Shown: positions 24,958-33,002 of the stretch, piece after piece
Numbering within the stretch: the stretch's first letter is position 1
Layout of the letters: each line of letters starts with the position of its first letter
NCBI GenBank assembly: GCA_964568855.1
Contig: CAZMSD010000033.1
Coordinates: 1 to 48,926, forward strand
From: CAZMSD01 sp964568855
GTDB taxonomy: Bacteria > CAIWAD01
Direction of reading: 5' to 3'
DNA length: 48,926 bases
Notes under the pieces: generated by a model
Told to the model about the DNA's origin: nothing
Database searches by the model: none
The model's input: the letters and a program-made list of their open reading frames with translations, nothing else
Translations under genes and position numbers: made by a program

Positions 24958-26364
24958 CTATTTTCCGATGCAGAAGCGGTTGAAGATCTCGTCCAGGACC
25001 TCCTCGATCTCGAATCCACCGTGGATCGCGCCCAAGGCCTCCGCGCATTCACGGAGGTCGGCGGCCAGGAGGCTTCTGTCCAGGTTGGAGGATAGGGCCG
25101 AACGCCCACGCTTCAGGGCTTCCTCCGCCACGCCCAGGAGCTGAAAATGCCTGAACTCGCTGATCACCAGCTCCTCCTGTTCCTCGCTGTGCCGCAACAG
25201 GATTCTACTGATGGTTTCCTTGAGCCGGCCCAGGCCCTCGCCCGTCTTCGCCGATACGGATAGAATCCTGCTCTCCGAAATCGGCGATTGGCCGGGCAGG
25301 GAGAGATCCCTGCTTGTAAGCTCCGTAAAAACCGGAAGGTCACTCATTGTACCTACCAGTAAAACGGGAGCGGCAAGCTGTGGCAACGGCGGCAGGTCGG
25401 CGCTTTCCGGCGGGATCAGCAGGATTACCAGGTCCGCGTGCTCCAGGAGTTCCCGCGTGCGCCGGATACCCGCGCGTTCAACCCTGTCCGGCGATTCACG
25501 CAGGCCGGCCGTATCCCAGTAGGTCACTCGCAGGCGGTCCAGGGCACAGCACTGCGAGACCGAGTCCCGCGTGGTGCCCGGGGCCTCGTCCACTATGACG
25601 CGGTCCTCGCCCAGCAGGGCGTTCATCAGGGTGGATTTTCCGGCATTGGGTTCGCCGGCCAGCACCACCTGCGCGCCCCCGGCCAGGCGGCCCGAACGAT
25701 AGGTTTCCCGCCAGCGCAGGATGCTGACAAGTATCTCCTCCATGCGCGAGTCGATGGCATTGGGTGGCAGCTCGGGAATCTCTTCACCCGAGAAGTCCAG
25801 CTCCGCTTCCAGCAGGGCCAGCAGCTCGAGCGCCCTGGAGCGCAGGAGATCCACCTTGCGGCTGGTGTTGCCGTCCAGCGCCCTGAGCGCCAGCTGGTGA
25901 CCCCAGTCGCTGGCCGCTTCCACCAGGGCATGAACGGCTTCCGCCTGTGCCAAATCCAGCTTGCCGTTCGTCACGGCGCGGCGTGTGAACTCGCCGGGCT
26001 CGGCCGCCGTGGCATGATGCAGCAGGGCCTTCAAGACGCGATCCACGATGTAGGGACTGCCGTGCAGGTGGAACTCGACCAGGTGCTCGCCCGTGTATGA
26101 GTTCGGTTCGTGGAAGGCCAGCGCCAGGCCGTGATCGATGGTGCGCCCATCCTGGTCCAGCACCCGTCCCAGGCGGACACGGCCGTGAGGAAAGGTCTTC
26201 GATGATGTTCGTGCTGTATTTCCGTCAGCTGAGGGCTTTCCGGGAAGGAAATGAGCGGCGGCGATTTCCATCGCCCGGGGTCCGCTCAGACGGAGTACGG
26301 CGATGCCGGACTTGCCCGGCGGCGTGGAGAGCGCAACGATGGTGTCACGGTCTTCGGACAGCAT
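24958..26364 (-). CDS. mnmE: tRNA modification GTPase MnmE (TrmE)
   Basis: 468 aa, full length. An N-terminal tetrahydrofolate-binding domain (DTIVALSTPPGKSGIAVLRL) is followed by a helical domain with an inserted G domain. G1 is GEPNAGKS (237-244), G2 PGTTRD, and G3 DTAG (284-287). The usual G4 NKxD is replaced by GTMSD at 338-342, which is odd because G4 sets guanine specificity. The C-terminal CIGK (465-468), with the catalytic Cys, is intact. It forms the cmnm5U34 complex with MnmG. The ATG is preceded by GGAAGGAC. It lies 194 bp downstream of yidC; jag, often found between them, is missing. Confidence 0.94.
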   Translation of the reverse strand: MLSEDRDTIVALSTPPGKSGIAVLRLSGPRAMEIAAAHFLPGKPSADGNTARTSSKTFPHGRVRLGRVLDQDGRTIDHGLALAFHEPNSYTGEHLVEFHLHGSPYIVDRVLKALLHHATAAEPGEFTRRAVTNGKLDLAQAEAVHALVEAASDWGHQLALRALDGNTSRKVDLLRSRALELLALLEAELDFSGEEIPELPPNAIDSRMEEILVSILRWRETYRSGRLAGGAQVVLAGEPNAGKSTLMNALLGEDRVIVDEAPGTTRDSVSQCCALDRLRVTYWDTAGLRESPDRVERAGIRRTRELLEHADLVILLIPPESADLPPLPQLAAPVLLVGTMSDLPVFTELTSRDLSLPGQSPISESRILSVSAKTGEGLGRLKETISRILLRHSEEQEELVISEFRHFQLLGVAEEALKRGRSALSSNLDRSLLAADLRECAEALGAIHGGFEIEEVLDEIFNRFCIGK

Positions 26365-26558
26365 GTCCTTCCGCGACGATCTTGGACCGGTTGCCTAAAC
26401 CCGGCTTCCCGTGCCGAGCCCGAAGGTGATCCCTCATGCCGGTCCGGGCCTAAGGTGGCATTTGCTTAAGGGGCGCCGCGTGCCACCGGGACAATGTGGC
26501 AGCAGCGCCTGCCTGTCCTCACGGATCCGCGGCAGATTGCGAGGTTTCGCGGCAAGCG

Positions 26559-28376
26559 CTATGCTGCTTTCTTCTTCTTCTTGTTGTTCAGAATCATACC
26601 CTTCGAAAAGTGCTGCTGCACGGTCGAGAGCACGTTGAACAGCGTATAGTAAAGCGTCAATCCCGAAGGGAACTGGTTGAATATCATCAGCATCATGACG
26701 GGCATGAAGATCAGCATGGGCTTCTGCTTGGGATCCGTCATGGTCATGCTCATCATGAAGTAGTTCGATATCGCGAAGATGATGGGCAGCAATGCCACGC
26801 TGGCGCCATAGAACGGAATCGAAAAGGGCAGGGTGAAAACCGCGTCCGGAACGGCGAGGTCCTTGATCCACCAGATGAAGGATGCGCCACGCAGATCGAA
26901 GGCCGCGCGGAAGACGAAGTACATGGAGATCAGCAGTGGCATCTGCAGCAGGTTGGGCAGGCAGCCGCCCAGCGGATTGACCTTGTGCTCCCGGTAGAGC
27001 TTCATGGTTTCCTGCTGCATTCGTTTCGGATCCTTGCCGAACTTCTTGCGCAGCTCCTCCTGCAGCGGCTTGATCTTCTGCATCTCCTTCATGCTTTGAT
27101 AGCTGCGATGCGTCAGGGGCCAGACCAGGATCTTCACCAGGAAGCTGAAGACAATGATCACAACCCCGAAGTTGGGGATGACCAGGTGCAGCTTCTTGAA
27201 GGTCCAGAGCACGCCGTTGGCGATGGGCCGGATCAGCGGCCACATGAAGCCGAAGAAACCCAGACTGGTCCGGGTCATGATGCTCTTACGCAGGCTGGGA
27301 TCCATGTCCAGCATGGAGCGCTTGTCCAGCGGGCCGATGTACAGCGCGAAGCGGTCGTCGATGCCGCGGTTGCTTTCCAGCGGCATTTCCAGCTCGAAAG
27401 CGTACTGCTTGATGGGCATGGCTGCGCCGGGATCCGGCAGCCACCCTTCGAAGAAAACCTGTTCGGCCTTGACATCGAGGGGCACCAGCGCCACCTCGAA
27501 GTACTTGCTGCGGGCGGCTGCCCAGTGCACGTTGCCCTTGCGTCGTTCTTCAGCGCGCTCCTGCTTGCGCCCGAGCTGGAATCCCTCCACTTCGTTGCCC
27601 AGATAGGCCAGGGCCTCCGCGTAGAACATGTCCTGGGTGGTGTCCTGCTCCGTGATCTGGAGCCCCGTATCCCAGCGGATGCCGTAGGTGCCGTGGCGCA
27701 GCCCCGTGCTCAGGCGATCCAGGAACAGGCCGAAGTCGATGCGATAGCTGTCGCCCGTGAGCTCGTAACTCTTCTCGAGCCGTGAGCCGTCGCCGGCTTC
27801 GTGAACGTAGACCAGGCGTCCGCTTTCGCCGCCGCTCAGGTACATTTCACCGCCTTCCACCAGCTCGAAGGGCAGGTTCTCGCTGCTTACCCCGGTCCCG
27901 CCCAGATTATAGGCCGGAGCCAGGTTCCCGCTTCCCTGATCGATCAGCAGGATGGTCTCGCCGTAGTACGACTTCAGGCCCTTCAGCTCGAAGCGGACGA
28001 TGCTGGCGCCGCGGTCGCTGAAGACCGCGATGTAGCGATCGGTCTCCACGCGGGTGAAATGCTCCTCGGGCAGAAGTTCTTCCTGCGCGAGGTCGATGCC
28101 TCCCGCCCGGGGCGAGTCCAGACTACCGGCCGGAGTCTCCGGTTCGCCGGATTCACGATCCATGGCGGCGCGCCGATTCTCGATCCGATCCTCGCCTTCA
28201 ACATCACTGAAAGGATCTCCTTCCACGGCCGGGCGATCCTGTTCCGCGCTGCGGGCCTTTTCCGCGGCAACCTGCTCGCTGTCGGGAAGCCCCACCATTC
28301 GGCGGTAGGTATCCGTGCTCATGAACAGGGCGATCAGTCCGATGACGATGAAGGCGATGACGGAACGTTTGTCCAT
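26559..28376 (-). CDS. yidC: Membrane protein insertase YidC
   Basis: 605 aa, the long Gram-negative form. TM1 is at the N-terminus (VIAFIVIGLIALFMS), then an acidic linker, a periplasmic beta-supersandwich domain (about 105-370: FTRVETDRYIAVFSDRGAS), and the conserved insertase core of five TM segments from about 380 (ILVWPLTHRSYQSMKEMQKI with the groove Arg, NPLGGCLPNLLQMPLLISMY, FNQFPSGLTLYYTLFNVL). The C-terminus is basic (NNKKKKKAA), consistent with ribosome contact. It inserts inner-membrane proteins with or without Sec. It is encoded 81 bp downstream of yidD in the rpmH-rnpA-yidD-yidC order. Confidence 0.96.
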   Translation of the reverse strand: MDKRSVIAFIVIGLIALFMSTDTYRRMVGLPDSEQVAAEKARSAEQDRPAVEGDPFSDVEGEDRIENRRAAMDRESGEPETPAGSLDSPRAGGIDLAQEELLPEEHFTRVETDRYIAVFSDRGASIVRFELKGLKSYYGETILLIDQGSGNLAPAYNLGGTGVSSENLPFELVEGGEMYLSGGESGRLVYVHEAGDGSRLEKSYELTGDSYRIDFGLFLDRLSTGLRHGTYGIRWDTGLQITEQDTTQDMFYAEALAYLGNEVEGFQLGRKQERAEERRKGNVHWAAARSKYFEVALVPLDVKAEQVFFEGWLPDPGAAMPIKQYAFELEMPLESNRGIDDRFALYIGPLDKRSMLDMDPSLRKSIMTRTSLGFFGFMWPLIRPIANGVLWTFKKLHLVIPNFGVVIIVFSFLVKILVWPLTHRSYQSMKEMQKIKPLQEELRKKFGKDPKRMQQETMKLYREHKVNPLGGCLPNLLQMPLLISMYFVFRAAFDLRGASFIWWIKDLAVPDAVFTLPFSIPFYGASVALLPIIFAISNYFMMSMTMTDPKQKPMLIFMPVMMLMIFNQFPSGLTLYYTLFNVLSTVQQHFSKGMILNNKKKKKAA

Positions 28377-28457
28377 TGGGTCTTCCCGTGTTAATCGAAT
28401 TCGGATCTCCGGACTCTCGGCGCGCTCAGAACACGTCGATTCACGTGAACCGGTCCG

Positions 28458-28694
28458 CTAGGGGTGGTCCAGGCCGCCGCGAGAGAAGGGATTGCAGCGC
28501 AGCAGGCGCCAAGCGGATTTCCCTAGTGCCCGGAAAAAGCCGTACTTCTGAAAGGCTCCCAGGGCATAGTCCGAGCAACTGGGGTAAAACCTGCAACTGG
28601 GCCCGCTAAGCGGTGAGATCAGTACCTGGTACGTTCTGATCGCCAGGTGCGCAGCGGCGCGCGCGGTGCTTCGTGCAAGACCCGGTGATCTCAT
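28458..28694 (-). CDS. yidD: Membrane insertion efficiency factor YidD
   Basis: 78 aa. The family signature is clear: LAIRTYQVLISPLSGPSCRF then YPSCSDYALGAFQKYG and LLRCNPFSRGGLDHP, with the conserved cysteines. It is a small amphipathic membrane-associated protein that assists YidC. The ATG at 28692-28694 lies inside the 3' end of rnpA in another frame, so the two genes overlap by 89 nt. This is longer than the usual short overlap because RnpA carries a C-terminal extension. Confidence 0.93.
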   Translation of the reverse strand: MRSPGLARSTARAAAHLAIRTYQVLISPLSGPSCRFYPSCSDYALGAFQKYGFFRALGKSAWRLLRCNPFSRGGLDHP

Positions 28695-29076
28695 GCAGAT
28701 CCTCGAGGAGATCGTTGAAGCTCGGAGCCGGCGCGGCGGTCTTCCTGCCCGTACCGCAAGCGACCGGAGGTCGGGTCGCGGTCCGGGCGCGCGGGGATTT
28801 TCGGGGCACCGGCAGGTACAGGACGAGGTCGCAGTTCGGGGGGAAGAGCTCCCTTCGCAGGCGATAGAGCTCTCTCAGGCGCCGTTTCTGACGATTGCGT
28901 CGCACGGCGCTGCCGTAGCGTTTCGGCACAATGAAAGCGGCTTGAGGCCGCTCCGATGGGAGATAGTAGCATTGCAGGAATCTGCCGCTGAGCCGCTTCC
29001 CGCATTTGAAGAGCTCGCTGATCCGGCGGGCGCTCTTCAGAATGTGCGCGCGAGGAAGTCGTCGATCAACCGTCAC
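28606..29076 (-). CDS. rnpA: Ribonuclease P protein component
   Basis: 156 aa from a GTG at 29074-29076, chosen because the family begins close to LPRAHILKSARRISELFKCGKR. The RNR signature region is FIVPKRYGSAVRRNRQKRRLREL, which binds the P RNA and the pre-tRNA leader. After the core (about 110 residues, to CDLVLYLPVPRK), a basic extension of about 45 residues (KSPRARTATRPPVACGTGRK) continues into yidD. The start overlaps the rpmH stop by 11 nt, giving translational coupling. Ribosome binding site weak. A longer frame to 29163 is rpmH read out of frame. Confidence 0.9.
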   Translation of the reverse strand: MTVDRRLPRAHILKSARRISELFKCGKRLSGRFLQCYYLPSERPQAAFIVPKRYGSAVRRNRQKRRLRELYRLRRELFPPNCDLVLYLPVPRKSPRARTATRPPVACGTGRKTAAPAPSFNDLLEDLHEITGSCTKHRARRCAPGDQNVPGTDLTA

Positions 29077-29209
29077 TGACGGATAAACGTTTCCGTCCCT
29101 TGCGCCGTCGCGAGGCGAGCACCCTGCGTCCGCTGACGGAGGACATTCTGGCACGAAAGCCATGTTTGTTGCGGCGTTTGCGGTTGCTGGGCTGAAAGGT
29201 CCGTTTCAT
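29066..29209 (-). CDS. rpmH: 50S ribosomal protein L34
   Basis: 47 aa, too short for ordinary frame lists but unmistakable: MKRTFQPSNRKRRNKHGFRA, then RMSSVSGRRVLASRRRKGRKRLSVSDG. This is the full L34 consensus. The ATG is at 29207-29209 and the TGA at 29066-29068. It is the first gene of the leftward rpmH-rnpA-yidD-yidC run, and the promoter at 29323-29351 lies about 115 bp upstream. dnaA, normally divergent from rpmH, is replaced by hrcA. Confidence 0.97.
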   Translation of the reverse strand: MKRTFQPSNRKRRNKHGFRARMSSVSGRRVLASRRRKGRKRLSVSDG

Positions 29210-29322
29210 ATCCCGGGTTCCCTATTTCGAGACCTGGTGCCGGGCGCCCGGATTCCATGCTCCGAAGCCGGCGTGGTCCAGGAGCCGTCGCCCGACGAAC
29301 TCCCGGCTTGGCAAAGACACAA

Positions 29323-29351
29323 ATTTTACAAAGAGCCATAGAAGAAAGCAA
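29323..29351 (-). promoter_or_regulatory. Promoter of the rpmH-rnpA-yidD-yidC run
   Basis: On the minus strand TTGCTT (29346-29351) and TAAAAT (29323-29328) are 17 nt apart, close to the sigma70 consensus. The predicted start of transcription is near 29316, giving a leader of about 105 nt before rpmH. Confidence 0.6.
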
Positions 29352-29382
29352 CAAACCTGTTCCGTCGCGGCCCGCCCGCGTC

Positions 29383-29411
29383 TTGACTGATGAGGATTCT
29401 TACTCTATAAT
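29383..29411 (+). promoter_or_regulatory. Strong promoter of the hrcA operon
   Basis: TTGACT (29383-29388) and a perfect TATAAT (29406-29411) are separated by 17 nt. A weak inverted repeat CTTCA-N7-TGAAG follows at 29419-29435. No CIRCE element (TTAGCACTC-N9-GAGTGCTAA) is visible between here and the hrcA start at 29459. Confidence 0.75.
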
Positions 29412-29458
29412 TCTGTCTCTTCAAGTCTACTGAAGCTGCAGTGCGGGACGGCGGAGAA

Positions 29459-30526
29459 ATGCCAAGGCCGACGAAACATGAAATGAGTGTCCCGGGGCTC
29501 TCCGACCGGGAGGCGCAGGTCCTCCGTCACGTGATCCACAGCTACATCCTCACGGCCAACCCGGTGGGCTCGCGTTCCATCAGCAAGCTGGAGGAGGTAT
29601 CCCTCAGTCCGGCCACGATCCGCAACGCCATGGCGGACCTGGAAGAGAAGGGCCTGCTGACCCATCCTCATACCAGCGCGGGCCGCGAGCCAACCGACAA
29701 GGGTTACCGGCTCTACGTGAACTACCTGATGACCCAGGAACGGATCACGCCGGCCGAGCGGCAGCTGATCGATCGCAACGTGGACGAGCTGATGCCCGAC
29801 GTGGAAGCGATTCTGGGCCGGACCGCCCACCTGCTTTCGCAGATCAGCCGCAACCTGGGAGTGGTGCTCTCGCCGGTCTTCGACCATGGCCGACTGGAGC
29901 GGCTGGACCTGGTGCCGCTGGGCCGCAACCGCCTGCTCGTAGTGGTGACGGTGGCTTCCGGACTGGCGAGGACCGTAACCCTGGAGATCGAGCGGACCAT
30001 CGACCCCGACGAGCTGCCTCACATGACGCGCGTGATACAACAGAGGCTCTGCGGGTTGACCCTGCGCGAGATCCGCGAGACGATCCACGAGCGGCTGGCG
30101 GACGTGCGGGACGCCGGGAAATTCGTGGCCCGGCTGTTCATCGATTCGACGGAGCGCCTGTTCACGGTGCCCCGCCAGGAGGGCCTGATCCTGGAAGGGG
30201 CGCGCAACATCCTCGACGTACCCGAGTTCAAGGTCGACGGCTACCGCAGCGTGCTGGAAATCCTCGAGGACCGGCAGATGGTGCTGCACCTGCTCAGCCA
30301 GCACATCGAGGACGGCTTGAGCATCCACATCGGCAAGGAGATCGAAGAAGCGAAGGTACGGGATTACAGCTTGATCAGCGCCGGTTACCAGGTGGGCTCG
30401 CTGCCGGGAATCCTGGGGATCATCGGACCGCGGCGCATGAATTACTCGCGCCTGATAAGCCTGGTGAAGTACACCGCGGACCTGATAAACCGCAAGTTGC
30501 GCAGCCGGAATTCGGAAGGAAACTAA
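29459..30526 (+). CDS. hrcA: Heat-inducible transcription repressor HrcA
   Basis: 355 aa from the ATG at 29459 (GGAGAA just upstream); a GTG at 29441 is in frame but adds only six residues. An N-terminal winged-helix domain is present (LSDREAQVLRHVIHSYILTA, NPVGSRSISKLEEVSLSPATIRNAMADLEEKG), followed by the family's conserved THPHTSAGREPTDKGYRLYV. The C-terminal GAF-like domain ends with LGIIGPRRMNYSRLISLVKY. HrcA normally represses groE and dnaK operons by binding CIRCE with GroEL as co-factor. It heads hrcA-grpE-dnaJ and is divergent from rpmH. Confidence 0.95.
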   Translation: MPRPTKHEMSVPGLSDREAQVLRHVIHSYILTANPVGSRSISKLEEVSLSPATIRNAMADLEEKGLLTHPHTSAGREPTDKGYRLYVNYLMTQERITPAERQLIDRNVDELMPDVEAILGRTAHLLSQISRNLGVVLSPVFDHGRLERLDLVPLGRNRLLVVVTVASGLARTVTLEIERTIDPDELPHMTRVIQQRLCGLTLREIRETIHERLADVRDAGKFVARLFIDSTERLFTVPRQEGLILEGARNILDVPEFKVDGYRSVLEILEDRQMVLHLLSQHIEDGLSIHIGKEIEEAKVRDYSLISAGYQVGSLPGILGIIGPRRMNYSRLISLVKYTADLINRKLRSRNSEGN

Positions 30527-30539
30527 ACGACGCAGGGCC

Positions 30540-31238
30540 ATGACCGCGAAGAAACGCAGAAGCAAGCAGACGGATCGTGCCGCGAAGCGGCGGACGAACG
30601 ACGATGCGGAAAAAGACCGGAGGGACGATTTGACGCAAACGGCAGGCGAGCAGAAGATAGATGACGGTGCGCAACCCCCACTGATGGACGAGACAGGCGG
30701 AGGCGTAGCGGAAGAACCGGCCCCCGGCGCGGAGTCGTCCACGGCGGAGGCCGTCACCGCCGGGGAAGATCCGGCCGAGCCTGAGCAGACACCGCAGCAG
30801 CATCTTCAGCAGGAGCTGGAGCTCTTGAACGACCGCCATCTGCGCGTGCTTGCCGACTACAACAATTTCAAGCGCAGAACCGGCCGGGAGCTGGCCGAAA
30901 CCCGCCGGCGCGGCATGGAACACTCCGTCCTGCGCCTGCTGCCGGTTCTGGACGATCTCGAGCGGTTGCTGGACCAGGACCATGAAAAGATGGACCTGGA
31001 GACCCTGCTGGCGGGAATGCGCCTGCTGGCCGAGAAGTTCCGCGCCGAGTTGGGCACCCTGGGAATCCAGGCCTTCGATTCGGTGGACCGGGACTTCGAC
31101 CCGGAGCAGCACGAAGCCCTGAGTACCCTGAGCGATCCCGAGAAGGAGGACGGCGTAGTGCTGCAGGAATTCCTCAGGGGCTACCGGCTCGCCGACCGCG
31201 TGCTCAGGCACTCCCAGGTTATCGTGAACAAGAAGTAG
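30540..31238 (+). CDS. grpE: Nucleotide exchange factor GrpE
   Basis: 232 aa. A long disordered N-terminus, basic then acidic (AKKRRSKQTDRAAKRR, then Glu/Ala/Pro-rich to about residue 80), precedes the long GrpE helix with LNDRHLRVLADYNNFKRRTG. The C-terminal beta domain ends FDPEQHEALSTLSDPEKEDG and VVLQEFLRGYRLADRVLRHS, the family signature. It releases ADP from DnaK. It starts 13 bp after hrcA and ends 6 bp before dnaJ, so the three form one operon. dnaK itself is not in the window. Confidence 0.95.
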   Translation: MTAKKRRSKQTDRAAKRRTNDDAEKDRRDDLTQTAGEQKIDDGAQPPLMDETGGGVAEEPAPGAESSTAEAVTAGEDPAEPEQTPQQHLQQELELLNDRHLRVLADYNNFKRRTGRELAETRRRGMEHSVLRLLPVLDDLERLLDQDHEKMDLETLLAGMRLLAEKFRAELGTLGIQAFDSVDRDFDPEQHEALSTLSDPEKEDGVVLQEFLRGYRLADRVLRHSQVIVNKK

Positions 31239-31244
31239 GCGCAG

Positions 31245-32381
31245 ATGGCCAAGCGCGATTACTACGAAGTACTCGGCGTCGAGAAGGACGCCCAGCCGCC
31301 GGATATCAAAAAGGCCTACCGCAAACTGGCCCTCAAGTATCACCCGGACAAGAACAAGGATCCCGGAGCCGAGGACCGCTTCAAGGAAGTCTCCGAAGCG
31401 TATTCCGTGCTTTCCGACGAGCAGAAGCGCGTCCAGTACGACCGCTTCGGCCATGCGGCGCCGCAGGGTTTCGGCGGCCCCGGCGCGGACTTCGATCCCT
31501 TCGATGTCTTCCGCTCCTTCGCCCAGAGTTTCGGCGGATTCGGGGGCTTCGAGGACCTCTTCAGCGGCGGCGCGCGTCGCCGGCAGGCCGGCCCCCAGCC
31601 CGGACGCGACATCCAGATCTCCCTCAAGCTCTCCCTCGAGGAGATCGCCGAGGGGGTGAGCAAGAAGCTGAGGATCAAGGTCCAGCAGCCTTGCCGGGAC
31701 TGCGAAGGAACGGGAGCCGCGCCGGGCACGTCGAGCGAGACCTGCCAGGTCTGCCGCGGCGCCGGGCGGGTGCGCCAGGTGAGTCGCAGCTTCCTGGGAA
31801 TGATCGAGAACATCGCCGTCTGCGCCAACTGCGGCGGCGAGGGCAAGGTGATCCGCACCCCCTGCCGGGCCTGCGCCGGCAAGGGCCTGGTCCGCGGGGA
31901 CACCACCGTGGTGGTCCGCGTGCCGCCGGGCGTGGCCGACGGTAATTACATCCGCCTGCGGGGCCAGGGCAACCACGGCGAGCGCGGAGCGCCCAGGGGC
32001 GACGTGATCGTGGTGCTGCACGAAGAGGAGCACGAACACTTCGAGCGCCACGGCAGCGACATCCTCTTCGAGCATGCCGTCTCGATCCCGCTGGCGGTGC
32101 TGGGCGGCGAGATCAACGTGCCCGTCCTCTCCGGGACGGCGCGGCTGAAGATCCCCGCCGGCGTACAGAGCGGCTCCCTGCTGCGTATGCGCGGCAAGGG
32201 CATCCGCGGCAGGGACGGACGCCAAGGGGACCAGCTGGTGCGGATCCACGTCTACACTCCGGAAAACCCCGGGCAGGAGACGCGGAAACTGTTCGAAAAA
32301 CTTGCCGGTCAGGACGACGTATCACCAAAAAGCACGCAGAAGGGCTTTTTCCAGAAACTGGTGAATCACATCTTCGGCTGA
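31245..32381 (+). CDS. dnaJ: Chaperone protein DnaJ
   Basis: 378 aa, full-length type I DnaJ. The J domain is at 1-70 with HPD at 33-35 (ALKYHPDKNKDP). A Gly/Phe-rich linker follows (GGFGGFEDLFSGG). The zinc-binding domain has all four repeats: CRDCEGTG, CQVCRGAG, CANCGGEG and CRACAGKG. The C-terminal substrate-binding domains follow (VRVPPGVADGNYIRLRGQG). It stimulates the DnaK ATPase and delivers clients. It is the last gene of the hrcA-grpE-dnaJ operon, with a perfect palindrome hairpin 21 bp downstream. Confidence 0.97.
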   Translation: MAKRDYYEVLGVEKDAQPPDIKKAYRKLALKYHPDKNKDPGAEDRFKEVSEAYSVLSDEQKRVQYDRFGHAAPQGFGGPGADFDPFDVFRSFAQSFGGFGGFEDLFSGGARRRQAGPQPGRDIQISLKLSLEEIAEGVSKKLRIKVQQPCRDCEGTGAAPGTSSETCQVCRGAGRVRQVSRSFLGMIENIAVCANCGGEGKVIRTPCRACAGKGLVRGDTTVVVRVPPGVADGNYIRLRGQGNHGERGAPRGDVIVVLHEEEHEHFERHGSDILFEHAVSIPLAVLGGEINVPVLSGTARLKIPAGVQSGSLLRMRGKGIRGRDGRQGDQLVRIHVYTPENPGQETRKLFEKLAGQDDVSPKSTQKGFFQKLVNHIFG

Positions 32382-32402
32382 GTCGGTGGGGATCCACCTG
32401 AT

Positions 32403-32424
32403 TAGGGCCTGTTAACAGGCCCTA
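32403..32424 (+). terminator. Palindromic terminator after dnaJ
   Basis: A perfect inverted repeat: TAGGGCCTG, a TTAA loop, then CAGGCCCTA, giving a 9-bp stem (11 if the loop pairs). It is followed by GTTCTTC, only a weak U-tract. It sits between dnaJ and the ComEA-like gene. Confidence 0.65.
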
Positions 32425-32466
32425 GTTCTTCGGGCGCGGAACCCGGGAGCGGGGGCGGGCGCCATC

Positions 32467-32994
32467 GTGCAAGTTCAGGTGTCGTTTGGTAGTTTCGTGA
32501 AACAGGTCCTGACCCGCCGTGAGCGCCGCGTCCTGGTGGTGTTACTGGCCGTGCTGTGTCTCGGTTATGCGCGGGTGTGGTTCACGGGCGACGCCGGGGA
32601 ACTGCCAGGAAACCTTGACAGTCTGGATCGAGCCTTCGCGGAGCGGGCGAGGATCATGCGCCAGGCGGACGCGGGGGATCCCGCCCGGGCCGACCGGGGT
32701 GCCGGCGCCTCGCCGGGGAGGACTCCCGCCGGGAGCGAGAGCCCTTGCGACATCAACCGGGCGGCCTTTGAAGATCTGCTGAGCCTGCCGCGCATCGGCC
32801 CCACGCGAGCGGCGGCGATTCTCGATTACAGGCGGCGCCGGGGACCCTTCCATAGACTTGAGGATCTGCTGGAAGTGCAGGGGATCGGACCGGCCACGCT
32901 GGCCGGTCTCCGCGGACTCGTCAGGGTGGGCGCGCCGCCCGCAGACGGCTCGGTGGCCGACAGCGGCCGGACGGGGCAGCCGGCAAAACCATAG
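32467..32994 (+). CDS. Helix-hairpin-helix protein, ComEA-like
   Basis: 175 aa from a GTG at 32467. There is one N-terminal membrane anchor (VLVVLLAVLCLGYARVWF, about 22-40), a Gly/Ala/Pro linker, and a ComEA-type double HhH DNA-binding domain at about 94-152 (CDINRAAFEDLLSLPRIGPT, then FHRLEDLLEVQGIGPATL). The layout of one TM plus linker plus HhH matches the competence DNA receptor ComEA, although the family also includes other proteins. It starts the small run with the two following pilus-like membrane proteins, 8 bp before the next gene. Confidence 0.8.
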   Translation: MQVQVSFGSFVKQVLTRRERRVLVVLLAVLCLGYARVWFTGDAGELPGNLDSLDRAFAERARIMRQADAGDPARADRGAGASPGRTPAGSESPCDINRAAFEDLLSLPRIGPTRAAAILDYRRRRGPFHRLEDLLEVQGIGPATLAGLRGLVRVGAPPADGSVADSGRTGQPAKP

Positions 32995-33002
32995 GAGCCT
33001 CC

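Noticed and set aside
29210..29440. Possible oriC in the rpmH-hrcA gap
   Set aside because: No DnaA boxes (TTATCCACA-like) and no AT-rich unwinding block were found; two ordinary promoters explain the region.
29411..29458. CIRCE element before hrcA
   Set aside because: The TTAGCACTC-N9-GAGTGCTAA pattern is absent; only a short CTTCA/TGAAG repeat is seen.
30420..32249. 609-codon minus-strand frame opposite hrcA, grpE and dnaJ
   Set aside because: It crosses three certain genes and reads as repetitive Ala/Leu/Asp-rich sequence.
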